DNA of 64,000 bases. Source: a virus. The stretch lies in the IMG/VR virus record IMGVR_UViG_3300045141_000107, positions 26,206-90,205 of that record, one strand, 5' to 3'. The position numbers were made by a program, and so were the translations under genes. The notes beneath the pieces were generated by a model. The model saw only the letters and a program-made list of their open reading frames with translations, was not told the DNA's origin and did not search any database. Numbering within the stretch: position 1 is the stretch's first letter; each line of letters opens with the position of its first letter. This document shows, in pieces, positions 35,127 to 42,840 of the stretch.

Positions 35127-35637
35127 GGTCTTCGTGGAAACCGCTCAGTTCCAACACTGCGTTAGACACATGCAACAGAAGCCCAGGCTGGTTCTTGTAG
35201 ATCTCCAGAATCAGGCGGTCTTCCTGCGTTGTACGCATGTTGTATTTCCGCATGATCTTGGAGTCTCTGTGATTTGGTGACTTTACACCGTATGCCACCA
35301 CCAATGCCTGGAACTTTTGACCGTCCATTTGCTTCTGGAGGGTTCCAGAACCAGTGTTTTTTACAACACGGCTAGCCCGTTCGATAAGCTGGCTGTGTTC
35401 CGGGCCGGTCAGGTTCGTGATTTGCCATGGAGACTTGAAGCCGTACTGACTCATGTCCAGTTCGTCAGTAAACTTCTTGTCCGAATCATAAGCAAGTAAC
35501 TCCTCCAGAGGATCTACCGCTTCGCCCTGGTATTGCTTCTCGGCTTCCTCTGGAGTAAGCTCAATCTGCTCGTTCGGCCTTGGGGCCACCCTACGCATAG
35601 GGGTACGGACGTCTTGTGCTTGTACTGTATCGGTCAT
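35098..35637 (-). CDS. Tail assembly chaperone G
   Basis: A 179-aa protein directly upstream of the tape measure, after the tube gene. The N-terminal 60 residues are polar (LTPEEAEKQYQGEAVDPLEE). The C-terminal half is helical (DRLILEIYKNQPGLLLHVSNAVLEL). Position, size and the overlapping frame with a slippery sequence identify it as the gpG-type chaperone that coats the tape measure during tail assembly. Confidence 0.72.
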   Translation of the reverse strand: MTDTVQAQDVRTPMRRVAPRPNEQIELTPEEAEKQYQGEAVDPLEELLAYDSDKKFTDELDMSQYGFKSPWQITNLTGPEHSQLIERASRVVKNTGSGTLQKQMDGQKFQALVVAYGVKSPNHRDSKIMRKYNMRTTQEDRLILEIYKNQPGLLLHVSNAVLELSGFHEDLVEVAKSAD

Positions 35638-35656
35638 GCCCGCTATTACTCCTTGG

Positions 35657-36130
35657 TTAGTTGCAGTCCTTACCTTCGGATTCCCACTCTTGCAGGTCTC
35701 CGTCGATGCAGGACAGCATGTTGTGGTTGATGAACGTGAACGGAATAGCTTCTTCTACCAGCTCATCAACCTGGAACCCGATCGGGATTTCCCAGAACTT
35801 CACGCCGAGCAGCTCAACTACCTCAGCACCAAACGCCTCTGGGTCATCCAGTTCGTAGCGAATGAGTGCTGGGATCTGGCGGCTACGGCTGTGACGCTGG
35901 TATGCACCAATCGTCCTCAGGAAGTAGCTGGTGACTTTGAAGCCTGTGATGGTACCGTCACCAGCGGTACCTGTCGCCTTGTAACCAGTCTGACGTGCAC
36001 CAGCAAGGCGCACCTCACGACGGTTGATTGTGATACGACCCTCTACGCGCTGTACCTGGGTTTGCCACACACCATCTAGGAACAGTTCACCGTAGGAGCC
36101 GTTGATTGTACGATCTGGATTAAGAGCCAT
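35657..36130 (-). CDS. Tail tube protein (XkdM-like)
   Basis: A 157-aa protein following the sheath gene, as in all contractile tails of the PBSX type. NPDRTINGSYGELFLDGVW then VQRVEGRITINRREVRLAG matches the XkdM/DUF2001 tube core. GYKATGTAGDGTITGFKVTS is the conserved second strand region. I start at ATG 36130; an upstream TTG at 36142 is possible. It polymerises into the inner tube through which DNA passes. Confidence 0.85.
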   Translation of the reverse strand: MALNPDRTINGSYGELFLDGVWQTQVQRVEGRITINRREVRLAGARQTGYKATGTAGDGTITGFKVTSYFLRTIGAYQRHSRSRQIPALIRYELDDPEAFGAEVVELLGVKFWEIPIGFQVDELVEEAIPFTFINHNMLSCIDGDLQEWESEGKDCN

Positions 36131-36131
36131 G

Positions 36132-37619
36132 CTAGGACCCAACCTTCACAGTGACAAGGATAACGTCGATTGTGTCAACCACCGTCATCGAAATGTCAAG
36201 GTATAGGCGCTCCCCTTCTGACACACGGGTTTGCGAGAGCGCAACCGTGTAGTTGTTGCGGATGGCACGTTGCCCTGCCATCACACGCAGAAAGTCGCGC
36301 ACCACACCAACTATGGCATTCTGACCATCCGTGTCGTTGGGGACTTTCCCGATGTAGTTGGTTCTAGCAGCCAGCTCGATAGCCGCTGCAATGGCGTCAC
36401 ACGTGTTGACGATCGAAACCTTCTTGAAGCCCTGAGGCAATGGGTTACCATCAGCCGCGTAACCAGGCACGACCATACAAGTCACACCCTTTACGATGTG
36501 GTAGTTCAACCCTGCCTTACCAATGACCGTGACGCCGTTGTTGATAAGAAGGTCGATCGTGGTACCTTTGGACTTGGTCTCGAGTGAAATTACCTCCTGT
36601 ACAGGATAGTACGTCATTCCCTGGCCCAACGGCAGCGACGACCGGATGCCTGCTACCTGTGCCGCAAACGCAGCACCTCGCACGGTGATAGCATTGCCCT
36701 GGGAGTCGGTCTGCATAACGCCAGGATAGACGTACTGGACGCCTTCGTTGTTGATACCCGAAGCAGTGGCCTCAGCAGTGGTCGAGGACTCACCAAGGTC
36801 GCTTCCAAGTACCATAGCCGACCGATATCCTTCAAGTCGGATGTCCTTGAACCAGGTGAGCAACGTCGCTTCGATGCCAGACAAATTGGCGTTCTTGATA
36901 TCTACCGTGAAGACATCCCAATCGTCTGCTTCGAGACCAATGGTGGACAACAGGTCAACGTAGTCCTGCATAACTGGTGCAGAACCATTGCTGCCGCTTG
37001 TCAGATTCAGTGACACTGTAGCCGGGATGCTGTTACCTTCTGCGATCAGTGTGGCAACGACCCAGTAGTTGGCCGAATCCTGGTTTACAATCGCCACCAA
37101 GTCCTTCATGTGTCCTACAGCGCCACGACTCGTACTGCTAGTCCATACCGCTTGCAGCGTCGTGCCGACCGTTAGTAGGATGTCTGTCTTGGTGACATCG
37201 CCAGGGTTAGGGCGAGTCTGGATCGTGAAGGTATTGCCGAGAACACCTTCGTTCTTTGCCTCGAACTTGATGGCCTGCACGGGAGTACCCGCTGTATCCA
37301 CCAGATTGGCATTGGCCTTCGTGGACCCCTGCCCCATGATGCGATACATACGGAGCTCTCTTGCCCCACCGATGAAAGCCTGGCGTCCGGCATAGTAAGC
37401 ATTGTTTGTGCCAGATTCGTCGGCTGTGAAGTAATTGATCAGCTCGGCAAAGCTGTCAATCACCTGTACCTGATTTGCTGGCCCCCACTGCGCCCTGACG
37501 ATCATAGCAACTCTTCCCCGGACACCTACGGTAATCGCCGCAAGTGCATCCGAGATGAAGTTGATGTATAGACCAGGACGAGTTGGAGGTGCTGCTGGTG
37601 TCCACGGACCGCCTGGCAT
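36132..37619 (-). CDS. Tail sheath protein (XkdK-like)
   Basis: A 495-aa contractile sheath subunit. The N-terminus has a Pro-rich start, then GLYINFISDALAAITVGVRG and VAMIVRAQWGP, the usual sheath opening, followed by an inserted beta domain (ITVGTTLQAVWTSSTSRG). The conserved C-terminal domain ends with RTNYIGKVPNDTDGQNAIVG and LYLDISMTVVDTIDVILVTV. It proves the phage is a myovirus. It starts in a TAATG overlap with the small preceding gene. Confidence 0.9.
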   Translation of the reverse strand: MPGGPWTPAAPPTRPGLYINFISDALAAITVGVRGRVAMIVRAQWGPANQVQVIDSFAELINYFTADESGTNNAYYAGRQAFIGGARELRMYRIMGQGSTKANANLVDTAGTPVQAIKFEAKNEGVLGNTFTIQTRPNPGDVTKTDILLTVGTTLQAVWTSSTSRGAVGHMKDLVAIVNQDSANYWVVATLIAEGNSIPATVSLNLTSGSNGSAPVMQDYVDLLSTIGLEADDWDVFTVDIKNANLSGIEATLLTWFKDIRLEGYRSAMVLGSDLGESSTTAEATASGINNEGVQYVYPGVMQTDSQGNAITVRGAAFAAQVAGIRSSLPLGQGMTYYPVQEVISLETKSKGTTIDLLINNGVTVIGKAGLNYHIVKGVTCMVVPGYAADGNPLPQGFKKVSIVNTCDAIAAAIELAARTNYIGKVPNDTDGQNAIVGVVRDFLRVMAGQRAIRNNYTVALSQTRVSEGERLYLDISMTVVDTIDVILVTVKVGS

Positions 37620-37930
37620 TATTGTGTGGTCTCCGGGGTGAATGTAGTATCGGGTACCATCATCATTTCATTGATGGCGCTCTGTACCGCAGTGGGAAGA
37701 TACGTCTGGGACTGATCCAACTTGCCAGAAGTAAACACCGCTGCAACAACCCAGGAAGGTTGCTGATACAGTGCCTGGGCATAGAGGACGTGATCTGCGT
37801 AGCCCAGAGGTTGCGTCACCTCCGTGGTTTGTTGTTGAGTCTGCGCCGCCTGTTGTTCTGTAGGGGTTGGTGGTGTACCAGCCCCTGTGTCTTGTGGATT
37901 CTCAGGGGTTACGGGCGGTTGTTCTGTCAT
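37619..37930 (-). CDS. Small Pro/Gln-rich protein before the sheath gene, 103 aa
   Basis: Starts in an ATGA overlap and ends in a TAATG overlap with the sheath gene. Residues 1-40 are Pro/Thr/Gln-rich and disordered (ENPQDTGAGTPPTPTEQQAA). The rest has a short helical domain (GYADHVLYAQALYQQPSWVV). It occupies the slot of small neck-to-sheath proteins in related phages. The family is not recognised. Confidence 0.6.
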   Translation of the reverse strand: MTEQPPVTPENPQDTGAGTPPTPTEQQAAQTQQQTTEVTQPLGYADHVLYAQALYQQPSWVVAAVFTSGKLDQSQTYLPTAVQSAINEMMMVPDTTFTPETTQ

Positions 37931-38808
37931 GCGTCCACCACAATTGTGAATCTGCCGTCATTGTTTACAGTGGTCTCTGCCTCGATATGCTCGATTGCAG
38001 GCAGTTGTACCCGATCATGCTCCTGTTCTACAGTGGTTTGCAGGTTGATATTACCTGTAAAGACACCGTTGGTTATGTCGTCTTCCCTGCTACTGGCAGC
38101 AAATCCTGTGACACGGAGATACTGCCACATGACCCTAACTGTATCATCTGGCTCCTGGGGTGCAGCTCCAGTGCCAAGTAGATTGCTTATCACAGTCTGG
38201 GGGTAGAGATAGCCACTTCTGGGCGGCAATTCCACGGAAACTTCCCTATGTCCATTGACATATACCCTGAAATTAGTGAACAGAGGGGAACTGTAGGGCA
38301 CACGTGGTATGCGTATGCCTATTGCGTTGTCTGGAGCCACCAATGTGATGTCTTGTTCAGCACTTGCGGCGCTTTCATTGCCACATATGTCTATAGCGCT
38401 TACACGGACACCATATGTACCAGGAACCAGATTGCCACCAACGGTTGGAGCGATGTTTACGGGCGGGTACTGCCAGCTAAATCGCCATGCAGGGATCAAA
38501 TTGACGAGTCGGAAGCGCTTACCTCCTTGTTTCATGGAACGTTCGAACAGATTTAGCTTATCCATGACGTCTGCGCGGTTTGAGCCGTAATAATCGATCG
38601 TCCAATCGATAATTTGGCGAAACCTGCGAGAAGTAAGCTGCTCATCACGATGCGAAAGGTAGGTAACGCGCCAGCTAGGCCGAACAAGTATGTTAGGACG
38701 CTCTTCAAGCACTCTCTGCTTGCTGCCTACTGGATAAATAGACCAGATGGCATGCTTTACAGAGTGAAATTGCTCTTCGATGTCTATTGTTACCGTTGAC
38801 CTAGCCAC
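37927..38808 (-). CDS. Neck/tail-terminator region protein, 293 aa
   Basis: The GTG start (38808) overlaps the previous stop. The first 120 residues look like a compact alpha/beta fold with SWRVTYLSHRDEQLTSRRFR and DWTIDYYGSNRADVMDKLNL, as in tail terminator or neck proteins. A central strand-rich domain (PGTYGVRVSAIDICGNESAA) has an FN3/Ig-like look. Its place between the gp10-like protein and the sheath supports a tail-completion role, but the assignment is by position. Confidence 0.55.
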   Translation of the reverse strand: MARSTVTIDIEEQFHSVKHAIWSIYPVGSKQRVLEERPNILVRPSWRVTYLSHRDEQLTSRRFRQIIDWTIDYYGSNRADVMDKLNLFERSMKQGGKRFRLVNLIPAWRFSWQYPPVNIAPTVGGNLVPGTYGVRVSAIDICGNESAASAEQDITLVAPDNAIGIRIPRVPYSSPLFTNFRVYVNGHREVSVELPPRSGYLYPQTVISNLLGTGAAPQEPDDTVRVMWQYLRVTGFAASSREDDITNGVFTGNINLQTTVEQEHDRVQLPAIEHIEAETTVNNDGRFTIVVDA

Positions 38809-39559
38809 GCCTGTTCGGGTTCCTTACCCTGCGTCTGCCAGTTTGTCCCTCAAAGGCATCATTTATGCTGCCAGTAACGATACCTTCCACCTGGGCTTCC
38901 GTCTTGGCGATGCCTTCCTCGATGTAGTGCACGCCTTCCCACTCGGCTTTGACGGGTTTAGCTCGCGGGTTGCCGTATGGGATGATCCACATGCTGCCCC
39001 CATCATTGGCCAGACCAGCATACGGCAGGAAAGTACCGACTTCAGCAGTCCAAACGGCACCTTTGACGCGTTTGATCTCGGTAATGGCACCCATGAGGAT
39101 CTCAGTTTCCTCACCAGTGTCACGACCTTCTACAGGGTTACCGCCCGCAACGTCGTTTTCTCGTGCCCATTTCTCGTGTTTGTACTGAATAGGCACCTTG
39201 TCAACGTCGTCTACCTGACCGCGCATGGATTCCGGCGTGTATCTGCCCCATGCAGCCAGAAGTCTGCCCTTTGAGAATTCAAATGGTTCGCCAGTGCTGC
39301 CACGTGGTCGCCAACCTGGAGCACGCATGTGTCTCCGCAGAGCATCTTTGGTGTTTTCTGTCAGTGCATCCGCAAGTTCAACAGCAGCATCAGCGCCAAC
39401 AACCAGCAAGCGACTACTAAGAGCCGCCATATCCTCAATCGCACCTTGGAAGTCATTGACTTTGTCCTTAGCAAGCGTTGTACCAGTCCTGCTTGGACGC
39501 CCTCTCTGGGTAAACGTCTGTCCTGAGCTAGTGTACAAAGACAAAGAGTTGGCAGGCAT
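38801..39559 (-). CDS. HK97 gp10-like tail completion protein
   Basis: A 252-aa protein. The region ALSSRLLVVGADAAVELADA, LTENTKDALRRHM, then GRYTPESMRG and TFLPYAGLANDGGSMWIIPY fits the gp10/minor tail protein family of long-tailed phages: an N-terminal helix that packs against the tube, then a domain with a conserved Y-x-x-x-NDGG core. It lies at the correct point, between head closure and tail genes. The start overlaps the previous stop. Confidence 0.68.
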   Translation of the reverse strand: MPANSLSLYTSSGQTFTQRGRPSRTGTTLAKDKVNDFQGAIEDMAALSSRLLVVGADAAVELADALTENTKDALRRHMRAPGWRPRGSTGEPFEFSKGRLLAAWGRYTPESMRGQVDDVDKVPIQYKHEKWARENDVAGGNPVEGRDTGEETEILMGAITEIKRVKGAVWTAEVGTFLPYAGLANDGGSMWIIPYGNPRAKPVKAEWEGVHYIEEGIAKTEAQVEGIVTGSINDAFEGQTGRRRVRNPNRRG

Positions 39560-39918
39560 CAGCGGAATCTTCCTCCTTGTACGTTTACCTCAAAGTGGTG
39601 CATGGTGAACATGTCGTCCGCTTCGTCTATACTGAGGATATCATAGCGTATACCATCTTGCATTATCCAGTTGTTCTCGTCAAAGTTGTCCGGGTAGGAC
39701 AACCTGGGATCCTGGATGAAGATGATGGCGCGCCTGATCCCTTGCTCGCCACCCGTGACCGTAGACTCAATACTACGGCGATACAGAATGCTATCAACCC
39801 TACATGGCACAGCAGGATAAAGCAAAGCTTCGCCATCTCTTGAGTCTTCCACTTCTGGGTCAAAATGCACCATGCCCCAGATGTCACACGTTCTGTCTAA
39901 CAATGCAAGAATTGGCAT
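39559..39918 (-). CDS. Head closure (stopper) protein
   Basis: A 119-aa beta-rich protein (LLDRTCDIWGMVHFDPEVED, YPAVPCRVDSILYRRS, GIRYDILSIDEADDMFTMHH), with the length and strand layout of phage head-tail stoppers (gp16 of SPP1-like family). It follows the connector gene in a TGATG overlap. It would close the portal channel until the tail joins. Confidence 0.65.
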   Translation of the reverse strand: MPILALLDRTCDIWGMVHFDPEVEDSRDGEALLYPAVPCRVDSILYRRSIESTVTGGEQGIRRAIIFIQDPRLSYPDNFDENNWIMQDGIRYDILSIDEADDMFTMHHFEVNVQGGRFR

Positions 39919-40766
39919 CAGGCTGGATCCTTTGTACCAAATCCGTGCCAGCGGCCTAGCAGAATGCCACGGCGCAGCTCAAGGTCTGTGAAATCATGCC
40001 AGGGGCGCACTTCAACACCCACATACTGCGGAGTAAGCAGATACCAGGGTCTTGGGGCCAACTCTGGGAAGACCTGTGTAGTCTTCATGTGGATCATCGA
40101 GCTTGTGCCGCACGTGTAGTAGCCTAGGATCGCTAGAGCTTCTGGGCCAAACGCATACGGGTCATTGTAGTCTGTACTGTTACTGGCGGCGCTGGAGGTA
40201 TTCAGGGTATAGCTGTAGGAGCCAATCTTCTCGCTCTGGACGCCACTTACCCTGCGCGCACGTATGCTGGCATCGCTTGTAATGTACAACTGCTCTACGA
40301 CCATCAGACCGGCTATCCTACTCATCACGTTCCAGTTAGCCTTGTCTGTGGTGCAGAAACCGCCGTACTGCTGAGACCAACCATACATCAGAGCTTCTGC
40401 ACGCCAGATGTAGTTCCACAGCTTGGCATCGCTCATAGACGCCAGCACTGGAAAGTCTGTGTTTGCCCTGATGTAGTCTGGTGTCAGGATACCCAACGGT
40501 CCTTCCGCTGGTATGCCTTGAAACGGTAATGATTTCTCACTCACATTTGATGGTGTAGCCTGGAAGTACTCGGCGCGGTACCAACTAGTTTGCTCACCAT
40601 CTACGTCATCGTACTCGTAGTTGACCGTACTCATTACCAATTGGATAGTCCCAATTGGCGGGTCGGAGAATGGGCCATCCTGGGCAGTGTCGCGGTAGAT
40701 CCTAATCGTGTCGAAATCCAGGATAATCTCGTTGATGTTGGATACGCGAATGCCCAGGACAATCAC
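39918..40766 (-). CDS. Head-tail connector region protein, 282 aa
   Basis: I start it at GTG 40766 (AGGGAG six bases upstream); a longer frame back to 41009 is an antisense-like basic shadow of the upstream gene. The N-terminal 80 residues are beta-rich with an FN3-like look (VIVLGIRVSNINEIILDFDT, TSWYRAEYFQATPSN). The C-terminal part (ILTPDYIRANTDFPVLASMS, WNYIWRAEALMYGWSQQYGG) is helical, like the connector adaptor fold. By position it is the adaptor between portal and stopper. Confidence 0.6.
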   Translation of the reverse strand: MIVLGIRVSNINEIILDFDTIRIYRDTAQDGPFSDPPIGTIQLVMSTVNYEYDDVDGEQTSWYRAEYFQATPSNVSEKSLPFQGIPAEGPLGILTPDYIRANTDFPVLASMSDAKLWNYIWRAEALMYGWSQQYGGFCTTDKANWNVMSRIAGLMVVEQLYITSDASIRARRVSGVQSEKIGSYSYTLNTSSAASNSTDYNDPYAFGPEALAILGYYTCGTSSMIHMKTTQVFPELAPRPWYLLTPQYVGVEVRPWHDFTDLELRRGILLGRWHGFGTKDPA

Positions 40767-40783
40767 ATCATTCTCCCTATCGC

Positions 40784-40903
40784 CTAAGCGACTTTCTTGG
40801 CTCCCTTGGTGCCAGTCATGGGACCCATCTTGACCTTGGGTACTCCAGACTGCCTGGAGCCGCCCTGTCGCGAGGGCTTGCTGCCCGTTACTTTGAACAT
40901 CAT
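40784..40903 (-). CDS. 39-aa basic peptide
   Basis: A short coupled gene (ATGA with the upstream gene) ending 18 bases before the connector start. It is rich in Lys, Gly and Ser (SKPSRQGGSRQSG, KMGPMTGTKGAKK) and very basic. It could bind DNA or the capsid interior. The family is unknown. It is placed between the capsid and connector genes. Confidence 0.55.
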   Translation of the reverse strand: MMFKVTGSKPSRQGGSRQSGVPKVKMGPMTGTKGAKKVA

Positions 40904-41421
40904 GGGGTTGGTGTCTCCTCTTCTTCGGGTGGTGGTTCCGTACCAGCCGCCTCGGCCTGTGACTCAGCCGCGGCCTGCGCCTGTTCCTTCTCCTTCTTCT
41001 CAATGGCACCGATCATCTGGTCACGGTCAGTGTCAGCTGGGAAGTTGAGGCCGACTTTTTTTGCGCGTACACGCAGTTCTTCGCGGCTCTGCGTGTTGAT
41101 GTCAGGCTGCGTAGTAGCCTGAGTCACTACAGGCGGCTCGCCAGGGGCTTGCATACCAGCCAGTGTCCTGATCTGGCCGGATGCAGCCTTGATAGCAGCG
41201 AGTTCATCCTCCTCGGGTGTGTACTCCTTGTACATCACGAAACCATACTTGGTAGTCTGGTCTTCTTCCGAGAGAGGAGGGTGCATCTTGGTAAAGCCCA
41301 TCGAGCTACCTTCGATGACTTCACCGTCCTGGCATACCGTCATTCCAACGGTATACCCGCCAGACACCTGATAGTAATCGGCGAACTGGACTTCTTCTTC
41401 AGCTGGTGGTGTCTGTGTCAT
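40900..41421 (-). CDS. Capsid-region protein with acidic tail, 173 aa
   Basis: Follows the major capsid gene. Residues 1-75 form a compact domain (FADYYQVSGGYTVGMTV, YGFVMYKEYTPEEDE). A SAP-like or HeH-like helix-turn-helix sits near 110-145 (TQSREELRVRAKKVGLNFPA then DTDRDQMIGAIEKKEK), often found in phage head proteins. The end is an acidic, Pro-rich tail (EPPPEEEETPTP). It may bind DNA or help maturation. Confidence 0.6.
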   Translation of the reverse strand: MTQTPPAEEEVQFADYYQVSGGYTVGMTVCQDGEVIEGSSMGFTKMHPPLSEEDQTTKYGFVMYKEYTPEEDELAAIKAASGQIRTLAGMQAPGEPPVVTQATTQPDINTQSREELRVRAKKVGLNFPADTDRDQMIGAIEKKEKEQAQAAAESQAEAAGTEPPPEEEETPTP

Positions 41422-41422
41422 G

Positions 41423-42424
41423 TTAGCCTACCGTCGCAACGCCGACGTTGTCGGGCTTGGGAAGAATTGGAACGAACGGGTACTCCTCGAGCACGACGCG
41501 TGTGCTTGGGTCCTTCTCCTTCCATGACTTGGTGTACTTTCCGGTGTTGTTGGCTGGCGCTTCGTCGTCCGCGGTTGGCCCTTCCATGATGCCATAGGCA
41601 GAGCGCTCCTCAGCCAGGAAAAGGATCTTGTTGTTGGGAACGTACAGCTTGGTAGTGGGTGTACCTGGGGTTGTCCAGTCGTCCGTGTAGGTGTTGTCGT
41701 ACACCACCCAATCGACACCAGCCAGCCCTGAGATAATGCCAGTCTTGAGGAAGGCATCGCGCATCTCATTGCTCAGCAGGGTCTGGATCTTCTGGTTCGC
41801 AAACACAACGCTGTACAGAGTCGTGCTATTGAGGAACACGCGCCGCACTGCCACGTTGCTATCGACCTGGATCTGCAACTTCCACGCCGTGACGTTCGCC
41901 AGGATGTTGGAGTTTGCCAGATCCGTCCACAGTGGCGCAGGCGTGAAGAAGTGGCTTGAAGGAATCTGGTAGTTAATGTTGACACGCGGTGCATCTGGGC
42001 GGTTGACGACCAGGGTACCCGTGAGCAGCATCTGCCACGTCGACCACTCGACGAAGCGTTCGATACCATCATCCAGGTCAGACACCTCTTCAGCAACCTT
42101 TGCCTCTGCGGCGCTCCTGGCAATGTCACCAGGGGTGCGCAGCCAGTGGATGGCAGTCGGGGTGAAGACCTTCTTGTCTCGCATGTAGATGAACGAACCA
42201 GCCACTTGCCCGACACCACGCTGCGGACGAATGTGGGCTTCCTGGTTGGGCACGTTCGGCTTGGACATGAGCTGGTTGCCCTGCACGATGTCGTAAGCCC
42301 ACGTTGGGAACGGGTAACCCGTACGGGCACCCATAAGCGAGAGTCCCAACAGATTCTGGGGGAACGGCTTGCGGCGCACAAAGCCGTTGAGTACCGTTGG
42401 CTGAAGCAGGCTAATCTCTGGCAT
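41423..42424 (-). CDS. Major capsid protein (gpE-like, HK97 fold)
   Basis: A 333-aa protein directly after the decoration gene. It matches capsid E-type proteins by the N-terminal RKPFPQNLLGLSLMGARTGY, a spine-helix-like central part (ARSAAEAKVAEEVSDLDDGI), and the final strand VVLEEYPFVPILPKPDNVGV, which forms the P-domain edge. It is probably not cut strongly, since no delta-domain-like coiled N-terminus is visible. It forms the icosahedral shell. Confidence 0.85.
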   Translation of the reverse strand: MPEISLLQPTVLNGFVRRKPFPQNLLGLSLMGARTGYPFPTWAYDIVQGNQLMSKPNVPNQEAHIRPQRGVGQVAGSFIYMRDKKVFTPTAIHWLRTPGDIARSAAEAKVAEEVSDLDDGIERFVEWSTWQMLLTGTLVVNRPDAPRVNINYQIPSSHFFTPAPLWTDLANSNILANVTAWKLQIQVDSNVAVRRVFLNSTTLYSVVFANQKIQTLLSNEMRDAFLKTGIISGLAGVDWVVYDNTYTDDWTTPGTPTTKLYVPNNKILFLAEERSAYGIMEGPTADDEAPANNTGKYTKSWKEKDPSTRVVLEEYPFVPILPKPDNVGVATVG

Positions 42425-42432
42425 GTCGTTAC

Positions 42433-42837
42433 CTACCCTAGGATGATAACGGCGTCAAGATTGGCATGAATCTTGCAGCCAACGAACACGGTTGCGAGCT
42501 GACCGTCTGTGTACCACCTGTTCAGCTCCGACTTCTTGAAGATGCCCGACAGATACACGTCGCACACCTGCTGGTCTGTAGCGTTGGGGTACACGTAGTT
42601 TGCAGCTACGAGCTCCGCTGCTTCCGTAGCAGGCACCACAGGACGAAACTGCCCAGACGTGGCATCCTTGATCAGACCCATGCCAGGGTTGATCTGGGCT
42701 GTGCCAGGCGCGATGCTGGCAGCCCCGGAGATCTTGCACTGGAGTGCAGTCGAGCGCAAGATCTCAATCGGGTCGGTAACCGGAATGGTGGAAATTGACC
42801 CGTATGCACGGGTGTTCCCAGTGGGTACTGCTGGCAT
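42433..42837 (-). CDS. Head decoration protein (gpD-like)
   Basis: A 134-aa protein between protease/scaffold and capsid genes, the usual place for a gpD-type cement protein. The strand-rich pattern (PGMGLIKDATSGQFRPVVPA, VCDVYLSGIFKKSELNRW, FVGCKIHANLDAVIILG) fits a trimeric beta-tulip fold. It likely stabilises the expanded shell. Confidence 0.68.
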   Translation of the reverse strand: MPAVPTGNTRAYGSISTIPVTDPIEILRSTALQCKISGAASIAPGTAQINPGMGLIKDATSGQFRPVVPATEAAELVAANYVYPNATDQQVCDVYLSGIFKKSELNRWYTDGQLATVFVGCKIHANLDAVIILG

Positions 42838-42840
42838 CGT

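Noticed and set aside
40767-41009. N-terminal extension of the connector gene to 41009
   Set aside because: The extra 81 residues are Arg/His/Gln-rich and read out of frame through the end of another gene and a small gene. GTG 40766 has a good ribosome site.
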